7,166 bases of DNA from Pseudomonadota bacterium (GTDB taxonomy: Bacteria; Pseudomonadota; Gammaproteobacteria; UBA11654): NCBI GenBank assembly GCA_029979325.1, contig JAPOHS010000049.1, positions 1 through 7,166 of the forward strand, read 5' to 3'. This document shows positions 1-6,447 of the stretch, piece by piece (position 1 is the stretch's first letter; each line of letters begins with the position of its first letter). A program made the position numbers and the translations under genes. The notes beneath the pieces were generated by a model. It was not told where the DNA came from. It ran no database searches and worked only from the letters and a program-made list of their open reading frames with translations.

Positions 1-305
1 TTGAGGCTGAGGAAACAGTAAAACATTTAAAGACTGACAGCAATAACTTGGCTGATCCAAATGATCGTGCGACTCAAGAATCAGAATTTGGACTTGAACT
101 TAGAACTCGAGATAGAGAGAGAAAACTTCTAAGAAAGATTCAAGTTTCTCTTGTCAAGATTGATGAGGGCACATTTGGATACTGTGAAGAAACTGGAGAA
201 GAGATCGGCCTAAAGCGACTTGAGGCAAGGCCAGTTGCTACATATACTCTCGAAGCTCAGGAGCGTAGAGAAATTACCGAGAAGCAGTTTAAAGATACAA
301 GATAA
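1..305 (+). CDS. dksA: DksA-family RNA polymerase-binding regulator, 3' part (5' end outside window)
   Basis: DksA enters the RNA polymerase secondary channel and, with ppGpp, adjusts initiation at rRNA and other promoters. The frame is open from base 3, giving 100 residues; aligned to E. coli DksA (151 aa) about 53 N-terminal residues lie outside the window. The TTG at 48 is internal, because homology continues upstream of it. Visible parts are the second half of the coiled coil, its tip motif DPNDRA (54–71, matching E. coli D71, D74 and A76), the conserved LELRxRDRERKL stretch, and the C-terminal globular domain with FGYCEETGEEIG and LEARP. Of the four zinc-finger cysteines only the first is kept (codon 183–185, E. 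coli C114); the others are Thr, Thr and Ala by alignment. This resembles alphaproteobacterial DksA and zinc-free paralogues such as P. aeruginosa DksA2. The gene ends exactly where pnp ends on the other strand. Family assignment is secure; whether it is the main DksA or a paralogue is open. Confidence 0.93.
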   Translation, partial: EAEETVKHLKTDSNNLADPNDRATQESEFGLELRTRDRERKLLRKIQVSLVKIDEGTFGYCEETGEEIGLKRLEARPVATYTLEAQERREITEKQFKDTR

Positions 306-333
306 TTAATCTTTAATTGCTTTCATTGAAAGC
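304..333. other. Two adjacent inverted repeats at the dksA/pnp convergent junction
   Basis: Bases 304–318 form AATTAA–TCT–TTAATT (6-bp arms, all A/T). The very next bases, 319–333, form GCTTTCA–T–TGAAAGC (7-bp arms, odd palindrome). Both can fold in either transcript just at the ends of dksA and pnp. Neither is followed by a clear T-run on either strand, so a standard intrinsic terminator is not shown. The second repeat lies within the last pnp codons, which encode the conserved LSMKA region, so part of the symmetry may be accidental. Confidence 0.4.
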
Positions 334-1037
334 CTGATCCGATTTTGTCGATCGACTTCAATCACCTTGACATTAATTACTTGTCCTTCGCTGAGCACAT
401 CATCAACTGACTCTACTCTCTCTTCAGAGATCTCGGAAATATGAACCAGACCATCTTTACCTGGAAGGATTGTAACAAATGCTCCAAAATCCATAATTTT
501 AGCTACTCTTCCTTCATAGATTTTATCGACCTCAACATCAGCGGTGAGTAATTCTATTTTCTCTTTTGCTTTAAGGCCTGATTCTTGATCTACGGATGCA
601 ATCGTAACAATACCATCATCATTGATATCGACTTGGGCTCCAGTTACTTCTGTGATTGATCTAATTGTTGCCCCACCTTTTCCTATTACATCTCGTATTT
701 TATCCTTGGGCACTGTGATGCTAATAATAGACGGCGCATAAGGTGAGTATTCCTCTGACGGTGATGATATCGCATCATTCATTATCTTAAGAATATGGTC
801 TTTTGCATCTTTTGCCTGACTCAGTGCATCTTTCATGATTTCTTCAGTGATACCAGCTATCTTTATATCCATTTGAAGCGCAGTGATTCCATTGTCAGTT
901 CCTGCAACTTTAAAGTCCATATCACCAAGGTGATCTTCATCACCTAGAATGTCACTTAATACTGAAAACTCTTTTCCTTCTTTAATTAAACCCATAGCAA
1001 TACCTGCAATAGGTGTTTGCAATTGGAACACCAGCAT
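306..1037 (-). CDS. pnp: Polynucleotide phosphorylase, C-terminal part (second RNase PH domain end, KH, S1), separated by frameshift
   Basis: This is the downstream piece of PNPase, the phosphate-dependent 3'-to-5' exoribonuclease of RNA turnover. In-frame homology starts at about base 1019 with [10 protein letters not shown]; the first six residues from the nominal ATG at 1037 are out-of-frame readings of the upstream segment. It carries the active-site stretch [12 protein letters not shown], containing the equivalents of E. coli D486, D492 and K494, then a KH domain with VIGKGG, then an S1 domain (YEGRV, FGAFV, GLVHIS) ending RLSMKAIKD. The protein stops right after S1 and lacks the short Ala/Pro-rich tail of the E. 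coli enzyme. No ribosome binding site is evident before 1037, so on its own this piece would be poorly translated. All motifs are intact and there is no second lesion. Joined to 982–2388 it would give about 693 residues, against 711 in E. coli. Confidence 0.9.
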   Translation of the reverse strand: MLVFQLQTPIAGIAMGLIKEGKEFSVLSDILGDEDHLGDMDFKVAGTDNGITALQMDIKIAGITEEIMKDALSQAKDAKDHILKIMNDAISSPSEEYSPYAPSIISITVPKDKIRDVIGKGGATIRSITEVTGAQVDINDDGIVTIASVDQESGLKAKEKIELLTADVEVDKIYEGRVAKIMDFGAFVTILPGKDGLVHISEISEERVESVDDVLSEGQVINVKVIEVDRQNRIRLSMKAIKD

Positions 1038-2388
1038 GCATCAATGAGAGGCTTGAACCACAAACTGTGGCCATAGAACTTGAGCCATTGGATTCAGTTA
1101 TTTCAGAGACAATTCTGATCGTATATGGGTATTCATCCATATTTGGTAATACAGCTTCTAGGGCCCTTCTGGCTAATTTGCCGTGACCGATCTCTCTTCT
1201 TTTTGGTGAACCCATGAATCCAACTTCGCCAACAGAGTATGGTGGGAAATTGTAGTGAAGCATGAACTTATCTTTGTATTCACCTTCAAGTGCATCAATG
1301 ATTTGAGAGGATCTTTCTGAACCCAATGTTGTTACTACAATAGACTGCGTTTCACCTCGAGTAAATAAAGCAGATCCATGTGTTCTCTCAAGAACATTGA
1401 TATCAACATTGATATCCCTGACCGTTTTAGTATCTCGTCCATCAATTCTTGGTTCGCCATTGAGTATTTTTGATCGAACAGTCTCTTTCTCGATTTTTTT
1501 GATTTCAGATGCAATATCGTCTTTAGAGATTTCTTCATCTGATTCAGCAATTCGTTCAATTGTATTTTTCTTGATATCTGCAAGACGATTAGATCTTTCA
1601 GACTTTTCAACAATCGAGTAGGCGCTTTCATTATCAGCACCAGCAATCTCTTTGACTTTATTTTTTAATGTTTCATCTTTTTCAATTTCATCAAGAATCC
1701 ATTTTTCTTTGCCTACTTTCTTAACCAGATCATTAATGCCATCGATAATTTTCTTAATCTCATTGTGTCCATTCATTACGCAATCAAGCATGACTTCTTC
1801 AGAAAGCTCTTTTGCTTCAGATTCAACCATAAGAATGGCATCTGTTGATCCTGCAACCACTAAGTCAAGTGCAGAATTCTCCATTTCTGATACGGTCGGA
1901 TTTATGACTGACTTGTTGTCTATATATCCAACTCTTACGCCAGCAATAGGACCATTGAATGGTATGTCTGAAATAGATAATGCTGCTGATGCAGCAATCA
2001 TGGAGATTACGTCTGTTTGCACCTCAGGATTAAGACTCATGACAGTTATGACGACTTGAACCTCATTCAAGAAATCATCTCTAAATGACGGCCTTAGAGG
2101 CCTATCAATTAATCTTGAGATGAGCGTTTCTTTTTCCGATGGCCTGCCTTCTCTTTTAAAGAATCCACCTGGAATTTTCCCAGCTGCGTATGTTTTTTCT
2201 TGATAATTTACCGACAGCGGAAAGAAGCTTTGATTTTCTGCTGCTTCTCTTTTTGCTGCAACGGTTGCCAGGACAGTAGTGCCATCGCATGATGCCATCA
2301 CTGCTCCATTTGCTTGTCTTGCTACTTTTCCTGTTTCGAGGGTGATTTTTTGATCATTGACTATGATCTCGCTAGATATTTGATTCAC
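982..2388 (-). CDS. pnp: Polynucleotide phosphorylase, N-terminal part (first RNase PH domain, helical linker, start of second RNase PH domain), truncated by frameshift
   Basis: This is the upstream piece of PNPase. Start is GTG at 2388, chosen because a strong AGGA-type site lies 6–10 nt before it and homology begins at once. Residues 1–150 are the first RNase PH domain, with [15 protein letters not shown] and [10 protein letters not shown] followed by [10 protein letters not shown]. Residues about 230–310 are the charged helical linker. [44 protein letters not shown] and [13 protein letters not shown] mark the second RNase PH domain. True homology ends at LMHAGVPI (residue 456); the last dozen residues are out of frame before a stop at 982. 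This piece lacks the catalytic aspartates and the KH and S1 domains, so alone it should be inactive. His451 replaces an Asp that is conserved in the homologues I recall, 15 nt before the break. The gene is last in the operon, 43 nt after rpsO. Confidence 0.93.
   Translation of the reverse strand: MNQISSEIIVNDQKITLETGKVARQANGAVMASCDGTTVLATVAAKREAAENQSFFPLSVNYQEKTYAAGKIPGGFFKREGRPSEKETLISRLIDRPLRPSFRDDFLNEVQVVITVMSLNPEVQTDVISMIAASAALSISDIPFNGPIAGVRVGYIDNKSVINPTVSEMENSALDLVVAGSTDAILMVESEAKELSEEVMLDCVMNGHNEIKKIIDGINDLVKKVGKEKWILDEIEKDETLKNKVKEIAGADNESAYSIVEKSERSNRLADIKKNTIERIAESDEEISKDDIASEIKKIEKETVRSKILNGEPRIDGRDTKTVRDINVDINVLERTHGSALFTRGETQSIVVTTLGSERSSQIIDALEGEYKDKFMLHYNFPPYSVGEVGFMGSPKRREIGHGKLARRALEAVLPNMDEYPYTIRIVSEITESNGSSSMATVCGSSLSLMHAGVPIANTYCRYCYGFN
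1014..1020 (-). other. pnp: Apparent +1 frameshift in pnp
   Basis: Read on the minus strand, codons for AGVPI end at 1021 and the codons for PIAGIAMG begin at 1013. Seven bases lie between them, where the family has two residues (six bases). One base is therefore extra; removing an A from the AAA at 1016–1018, or the G at 1020, restores a normal protein. There is no long homopolymer and no canonical slippery heptamer, so programmed frameshifting is not supported. A sequencing or assembly error, or a recent mutation, is more likely. Confidence 0.85.
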
Positions 2389-2394
2389 TGACTT

Positions 2395-2403
2395 TCCTTC
2401 CTT
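2395..2403 (-). promoter_or_regulatory. pnp: pnp ribosome binding site (double AAGGA)
   Basis: The minus strand reads AAGGAAGGA here, two overlapping Shine-Dalgarno cores at 6 and 10 nt before the GTG at 2388. It is the strongest such site in the window and decides the GTG start of pnp. Confidence 0.8.
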
Positions 2404-2406
2404 TTT

Positions 2407-2425
2407 ATGGTCAATCGACCATTGA
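2407..2425 (-). promoter_or_regulatory. Overlapping inverted repeats in the rpsO–pnp leader
   Basis: In the 43-nt rpsO–pnp gap the minus strand can form ATGGTC–GATT–GACCAT (2407–2422) or TCAAT–GGTCG–ATTGA (2411–2425). The two share bases and cannot form together. The first ends four bases before the pnp Shine-Dalgarno. No U-run follows, so it is not an intrinsic terminator. In E. coli this gap holds a terminator and an RNase III-cleaved hairpin through which PNPase represses itself; whether this smaller element does likewise is inference. Confidence 0.45.
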
Positions 2426-2431
2426 TATGAC

Positions 2432-2701
2432 TTACTTTCTCAATCCAAGATCAGATATTAATTGTTTATACGATGAAAAGTCCTTTGATTTAAGGTAATC
2501 AAGAAGCTTCCTTCGTTTGTTTACCATCATCAATAGGCCTCTACGAGAATGATTGTCTTTCTTATGAGTCTTAAAATGATTAGTTAATGATTCAATTTTT
2601 TGAGTCAAAAGTGCGACTTGGACATTGGGAGAACCAGTGTCCATTTCTGAAGTTTTATACTTATCAATCACTTCTCTTTTTTTATCTGTATCCAGTGTCA
2701 T
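2432..2701 (-). CDS. rpsO: 30S ribosomal protein S15
   Basis: S15 is a primary 16S rRNA-binding protein of the 30S platform and also contributes to a bridge with the 50S subunit. The predicted protein has 89 residues, the same as in E. coli, and aligns end to end: [13 protein letters not shown] (21–33), the rRNA-contact segment [17 protein letters not shown] (41–57, with H42, H46, D49 and S52), then RRKLLDYL and the C-terminal GLRK. Start is ATG at 2701. No Shine-Dalgarno is visible; the 25 bases upstream are almost pure A/T, made by a tandem repeat. It lies between truB and pnp, as in the gammaproteobacterial operon. In E. coli, S15 represses its own translation through a leader pseudoknot; I cannot see an equivalent fold with confidence. 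Confidence 0.97.
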   Translation of the reverse strand: MTLDTDKKREVIDKYKTSEMDTGSPNVQVALLTQKIESLTNHFKTHKKDNHSRRGLLMMVNKRRKLLDYLKSKDFSSYKQLISDLGLRK

Positions 2702-2720
2702 ATTTAATAATATTTAATAA
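2701..2720. repeat. Tandem 10-bp repeat at the rpsO start
   Basis: TATTTAATAA occurs twice in direct succession on the plus strand. On the minus strand this makes the entire untranslated stretch before the rpsO ATG, and the repeat includes the A of that ATG. It leaves no room for a Shine-Dalgarno and produces an unstructured A/U-rich initiation region. Confidence 0.7.
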
Positions 2721-2731
2721 TTTCAGTCGCT

Positions 2732-2759
2732 ATTCTACATAGTTTAAACATTACAACAA
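2732..2759 (-). promoter_or_regulatory. Candidate sigma-70 promoter for rpsO–pnp
   Basis: On the minus strand, TTGTTG (2754–2759) and TAGAAT (2732–2737) are separated by 16 bp in the 70-nt truB–rpsO gap. Transcription would start near 2725, leaving a leader of roughly 25 nt before the rpsO ATG. The position matches the known internal rpsO promoter of E. coli. The call rests on the motifs and the context only; an alternative -35 at 2757–2762 would give a 19-bp spacer. Confidence 0.45.
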
Positions 2760-2771
2760 CAAGTTAATGAA

Positions 2772-3671
2772 CTAAATAATTTCATTGAATACGATTTTTG
2801 GGCTTATGCATTCATCTGAGTAGATGCCAAGACCTAGAAATTTTGTTTCATCGTCATATATTCTTATGTAGTCAGAGTCTTTTATTGACGTTTGATTAAC
2901 CGAAATCGAGAGGCCATTCATAAACATCTTCGATTCTGTCTTACCGACAACCACCTTCATTAGATGCCCCAGTGGTGCATCTATGGGCAATAGATACTGA
3001 TCAATAGTAGCTGAATCCATTATCTTATCAAAAGCATGCATCTGCGGTTTATCAAAGCAATTTATATCCAATCTTCGTAACTCATCGATATGACCAACGG
3101 TTCCGAGTATATTCGCGATGTCTTCAGCAAGAGTACGAATATAAGTTCCCTTACTGCATTCAATAATCAACTCAAGATAGTTTTCATTAATTGATAGAAG
3201 TTTGATTGAGTGTATTTGGATTGATCTGGCTTTTCTTGGAACATCCACTCCTTTTATTGCCAATTTGTATAAACGTTCACCTTTGTGTTTCAAAGCTGAA
3301 TACATTGGAGGGATCTGTTCTTGTTTGCCGATAAATGATTGTAATAACTGATCAATGCTCAGAGAATCATGTGAGATGCTAGCCGATGAGGCTTCAATGA
3401 TTTCACCCTCTTTGTCTCCGGTTGATGTTTTGACACCAAGCTTTATTTTTGCCTGGTATGTTTTATCAGAATCTATTAGGAATTGAGAGACTCTTGTTGC
3501 TCGACCCATGCAAACTGGTAAAAGTCCAGTTGCCAGTGGGTCCAAGGTACCAGTATGTCCAAGTTTCTTAATATTGAACTTTTTCTTAATTTTCTGAATT
3601 GCTTGATTTGAACTCATCATCAATGGCTTATCCAGTAAGAGGATTCCATCGATATTATTTTTTTGAGTCAT
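2772..3671 (-). CDS. truB: tRNA pseudouridine(55) synthase TruB
   Basis: TruB isomerises U55 in the T-loop of tRNAs to pseudouridine and also acts as a tRNA chaperone. The protein has 299 residues (E. coli 314). The catalytic motif GHTGTLDPLATG lies at 38–49 with the nucleophile Asp44. Other conserved parts are LLLDKP (11–16), DKTYQAKIKLG (69–79, active-site Tyr72), IPPMYSALKHKG (120–131), CSKGTYIRTLAED (172–184, Arg179) and HIDELRRL (194–201). A C-terminal PUA-like domain (about 238–299) ends IVFNEII. The usual glycine after DKPx is Met here (DKPLMMSS). Start is ATG at 3671, inside the end of rbfA (17-nt overlap), with only a weak GAGA-like site before it, suggesting translational coupling. 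The frame stops with TAG at 2772, 70 nt before rpsO. Confidence 0.96.
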   Translation of the reverse strand: MTQKNNIDGILLLDKPLMMSSNQAIQKIKKKFNIKKLGHTGTLDPLATGLLPVCMGRATRVSQFLIDSDKTYQAKIKLGVKTSTGDKEGEIIEASSASISHDSLSIDQLLQSFIGKQEQIPPMYSALKHKGERLYKLAIKGVDVPRKARSIQIHSIKLLSINENYLELIIECSKGTYIRTLAEDIANILGTVGHIDELRRLDINCFDKPQMHAFDKIMDSATIDQYLLPIDAPLGHLMKVVVGKTESKMFMNGLSISVNQTSIKDSDYIRIYDDETKFLGLGIYSDECISPKIVFNEII

Positions 3672-4020
3672 TCTCTATTGCACTATCGATTAAGTCTGTC
3701 AGTTGATTCGCATATTGTTCGTGCTCATCAAATATGAAGTTGAGTTGTGGAATCTTTTTTAATGAAACCCTTTTACCAATATTTTTCTTAAAAATACCTG
3801 AAGCCTTTGAAATAAGATTGATTAATTCACTAGAGGTGCCGACAGATGAATTTAATGAAGAACAATAAACTTTAGCATGTCCTAAATCACTTGATAGTTT
3901 GACTTCATTAATGGATACGTTTCTTAATCTCGGGTCTTTTATGTCATGTATGATTGTTTCACTGATGATTCTATGGATTTTTGATTCAACTCGTGAATTA
4001 ATAGAGAAATCATTTCCCAT
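3655..4020 (-). CDS. rbfA: 30S ribosome-binding factor A
   Basis: RbfA is a small KH-fold assembly factor that binds late 30S precursors near helix 1 and the 3' end of 16S rRNA and supports 5'-end maturation and cold growth. The protein has 121 residues (E. coli 133). Recognisable parts are the N-terminal helix RVESKIHRIISE, IKDPRLRNVSINEV (27–40), DLGHAKVYCSSL (45–56), the KH-type interrupted helix LISKASGIFKKNIGKRVSL (69–87, with A73-S74-G75) and IPQLNFIFDE (90–99). The C-terminal tail is shorter than in E. coli. ATG at 4020 follows the infB stop by one base; a GGAAG core sits about 12 nt upstream within infB, rather far, so coupling to infB translation is likely. The 3' end overlaps truB by 17 nt. 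Confidence 0.94.
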   Translation of the reverse strand: MGNDFSINSRVESKIHRIISETIIHDIKDPRLRNVSINEVKLSSDLGHAKVYCSSLNSSVGTSSELINLISKASGIFKKNIGKRVSLKKIPQLNFIFDEHEQYANQLTDLIDSAIENDSKK

Positions 4021-4021
4021 T

Positions 4022-6430
4022 TTATTTTTTTACTTCCACAGATCTATAGCATTCGATTTGATCACCAGTTTTTACATCGTTATAGTTTTTCACACCAATA
4101 CCACACTCTGTTCCAGATTTTACTTCATTGACATCGTCTTTAAACCTTCTCAGTGACTCTAATTCACCTTCGTAGATGACGGTATTATCTCTTAATACCC
4201 TTATTGGGTTTGATCGTATGACAGTTCCATCAATGACCAAGCATCCTGCTATTTTGCCCAATGATGGTGAGTCAAATATATCTCTGACTTCAGCCAAACC
4301 GCAAATTTCTTCTCTGATAACTGGCGCCGACATTCCCGATATCATATTACTGATGTCTTCAATGGTTTCATAAATGATACTGTAGTATTTGACCTCTACG
4401 GATGAATCCTTGAGTAACTTTCTTGCGGCATTATCAGCACGAACATTGAAGCCAATAACAAAAGCATCAGATGCTTCTGCTAGGTTCAAATCAGATTCTG
4501 TGATTCCACCAATAGAGTTCGAAATGATATCAATCTCAACTTCATCATTTGATAATTTTAATAAAGAATCCTTAATGGCTTCTGCACTTCCTCTTACGTC
4601 CGCTTTGATCATAACTGAGACAACTTTCTTATCTGTATCAGATGATTCCATAAAGGATTTCATTTTTTGTGCTTGCTTCTCATTGAGTGTATTTTTCTTT
4701 CTGTTTTCTTTTCTGGAATCGCTGATTTCTTTGGCTTGTCTTTCAGATTCAACTTGTCTAAGCTCATCACCAGTATTGGGCGCTCCAGATAACCCATAAA
4801 CTTTAACGGGCATTGATGGCGTAGCTTCAGAGAGCTGGTCACCGATTTCATTCATAAGAATTCTTGCTCGACCAAATTCTTCACCAACAATTATCAAGTC
4901 ACCTTTGCTCAGTTTGCCTTCACTGATCAAAATTGTTGCTACCGCTCCTTTGCCGCTCTCAACTCCTGACTCAATAACACTCCCGATTGGCCTTCCCTCA
5001 GATGGTGCCTTTAAGTCAAGTACTTCAGCTTGAAGCAGTATGGACTCAAGTAAGTCTTCTATGCCTTGCCCACTTTGAGCGGAAACATTTACAAATAATA
5101 CATCTCCGCCCAATTCTTCAGGTATGATTTCTAACCCCATTAATTCATTCTTAACTTTTTCGGTATTTGCTTCTGGTTTGTCTATTTTGTTAATTGCTAC
5201 GATCATTGGCACCCCAGCACTTTTAGCATGCTCTATGGCCTCTTCAGTCTGCGGCTTTACACCATCGTCTGCGGCAACAACTAAGATGACAATGTCTGTA
5301 ATGTTCGCACCTCTAGAACGCATCTGAGAGAATGCAGCATGACCTGGTGTATCAAGGAATGTTATTTTTTGATCTTTTACATCTATGGTGTAAGCACCAA
5401 TGTGTTGTGTGATACCACCCGCTTCGCCATCGGTTACCTTCGTTTTTCGAATATAATCAAGCAGTGATGTTTTTCCATGATCAACATGACCCATGATGGT
5501 AACAACTGGGGGTCTTTTAACGGATTCATTTTCATTTATTTGCTCATCAAATACAGAATCCTCGACTGATCTTTCATCCATTGGGATTGCTTTATGACCC
5601 AATTCCTCAACTACTAATATGGCGGTATCTTGGTCAATATGATCATTGCCCGTTGCCATTATGCCTTGTCCGATCATTACTGAAATCACTTCACTGACTT
5701 TCATTGCAAGTTTTTGAGCAATTTCTTGAGGTGATATTGATGTCGGGATTTCAATGGTTTTGACTACCGGTTGAGTGGGTTTTTCGAATGTATGAGATTG
5801 ATCCAAAGATGATAAATTGACCGAGCGTCTTACTTGTCTTTTCTTTCTTCTTTTTACATTTCCCTTAACATGAAGTTCTTTTATTTCAAATGGATCTGAT
5901 GGCTTTTCATGCTTAGTTTTTTTCCATTTCTTCTTAGGCTGGTCCTTTGATGGTTCGCCAATGATCTGAGGATCTGGAGTTATTTCTGACCCTGAGATCT
6001 CATCAATTGATGCATCTGCCTTTACAGCTTCGTCTTTTAAAGCTTCTTCTCTGGCTTGTTGCTCCTCAGCCTCTCTTGCAAGTTTTTCAGTTTCTTCAGC
6101 CGCTTTTGCTTCTTCTAGGAGTGAATCTTTATTGACATAAGTCGCCTTTTTTCTGATTTCGACATTCACTGTTCTTGAAGTACCAAAACCTCCAGAGAGT
6201 TTTAGCTCACTCTGTGATCGTCTGTTTACTGTGAGTTTCTTTGGTGACTGAATCTCTGTCTTTGTTCCATGACTTCCTCTGAGATGATTAAGCAGAGTCA
6301 ACTTTTGATCATTTGTAATAGTATCTGCTTCAGTTGAAACACTGATGCCTGCATCATTGAGCTGAGATATTAACTTCTCTGGTTTGATTTTAAGTGCAGT
6401 TGCTAATTTAGATACTGTTGTTGTAGACAT
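4022..6430 (-). CDS. infB: Translation initiation factor IF-2
   Basis: IF-2 is the GTPase that places fMet-tRNA on the 30S subunit and promotes 50S joining. The protein has 802 residues (E. coli 890). Order of domains: N-terminal IF2N (1–52, VSKLATALKIKPEKLISQL); an IF2-associated segment (66–98, LTVNRRSQSELKL then TVNVEIRKKATYV); a charged Glu/Ala-rich, probably coiled-coil stretch (102–140); a basic linker (165–202); a second IF2N-like domain (about 224–285); the G domain with G1 GHVDHGKT (314–321), G2 Thr341 in GGIT, G3 DTPGH (360–364), G4 NKID (414–417) and G5 SAQ (450–452, usually SAK in E. coli); then domains II, III and the fMet-binding C2 domain ending with GTECGIGVKNYNDVKTGD. ATG at 6430 is supported by AGGA 7 nt upstream and by homology from residue 1. 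It lies 17 nt after nusA and 1 nt before rbfA. No obvious internal start for a short isoform stood out. Confidence 0.98.
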   Translation of the reverse strand: MSTTTVSKLATALKIKPEKLISQLNDAGISVSTEADTITNDQKLTLLNHLRGSHGTKTEIQSPKKLTVNRRSQSELKLSGGFGTSRTVNVEIRKKATYVNKDSLLEEAKAAEETEKLAREAEEQQAREEALKDEAVKADASIDEISGSEITPDPQIIGEPSKDQPKKKWKKTKHEKPSDPFEIKELHVKGNVKRRKKRQVRRSVNLSSLDQSHTFEKPTQPVVKTIEIPTSISPQEIAQKLAMKVSEVISVMIGQGIMATGNDHIDQDTAILVVEELGHKAIPMDERSVEDSVFDEQINENESVKRPPVVTIMGHVDHGKTSLLDYIRKTKVTDGEAGGITQHIGAYTIDVKDQKITFLDTPGHAAFSQMRSRGANITDIVILVVAADDGVKPQTEEAIEHAKSAGVPMIVAINKIDKPEANTEKVKNELMGLEIIPEELGGDVLFVNVSAQSGQGIEDLLESILLQAEVLDLKAPSEGRPIGSVIESGVESGKGAVATILISEGKLSKGDLIIVGEEFGRARILMNEIGDQLSEATPSMPVKVYGLSGAPNTGDELRQVESERQAKEISDSRKENRKKNTLNEKQAQKMKSFMESSDTDKKVVSVMIKADVRGSAEAIKDSLLKLSNDEVEIDIISNSIGGITESDLNLAEASDAFVIGFNVRADNAARKLLKDSSVEVKYYSIIYETIEDISNMISGMSAPVIREEICGLAEVRDIFDSPSLGKIAGCLVIDGTVIRSNPIRVLRDNTVIYEGELESLRRFKDDVNEVKSGTECGIGVKNYNDVKTGDQIECYRSVEVKK

Positions 6431-6437
6431 GATAAAA

Positions 6438-6441
6438 TCCT
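6438..6441 (-). promoter_or_regulatory. infB: infB ribosome binding site
   Basis: The minus strand reads TTAGGA seven bases before the infB ATG, in the 17-nt nusA–infB gap. It confirms the start and shows that infB has its own initiation site rather than relying only on coupling to nusA. Confidence 0.7.
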
Positions 6442-6447
6442 AATTAT

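Noticed and set aside
48..50. TTG as the start of a short DksA-like gene
   Set aside because: The frame continues upstream to the window edge with coiled-coil sequence matching DksA, so the TTG codes an internal Leu.
1012..1024. Programmed ribosomal frameshift in pnp
   Set aside because: No slippery heptamer, no stop codon or rare codon at the shift point, no clear stimulatory structure, and pnp is not known to use recoding.
1335..1646. 103-residue minus-strand open frame inside pnp in another frame
   Set aside because: Overlaps the conserved pnp frame completely, and its Leu/Lys-rich sequence is not recognisable.
1652..2059. 135-residue plus-strand open frame opposite pnp
   Set aside because: Antisense shadow of a fully conserved pnp region; Ser/Ile-rich composition, no ribosome binding site, no recognisable family.
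2411..2422. Three-codon upstream ORF (ATG GTC GAT TGA, minus strand) in the pnp leader
   Set aside because: It has no Shine-Dalgarno, lies wholly within the hairpin bases, and an ATG–stop pair this short is expected by chance.
4389..4799. 136-residue plus-strand open frame opposite infB
   Set aside because: Antisense shadow of IF2; the hydrophobic Phe/Leu/Ser text mirrors Lys/Glu-rich codons of infB.
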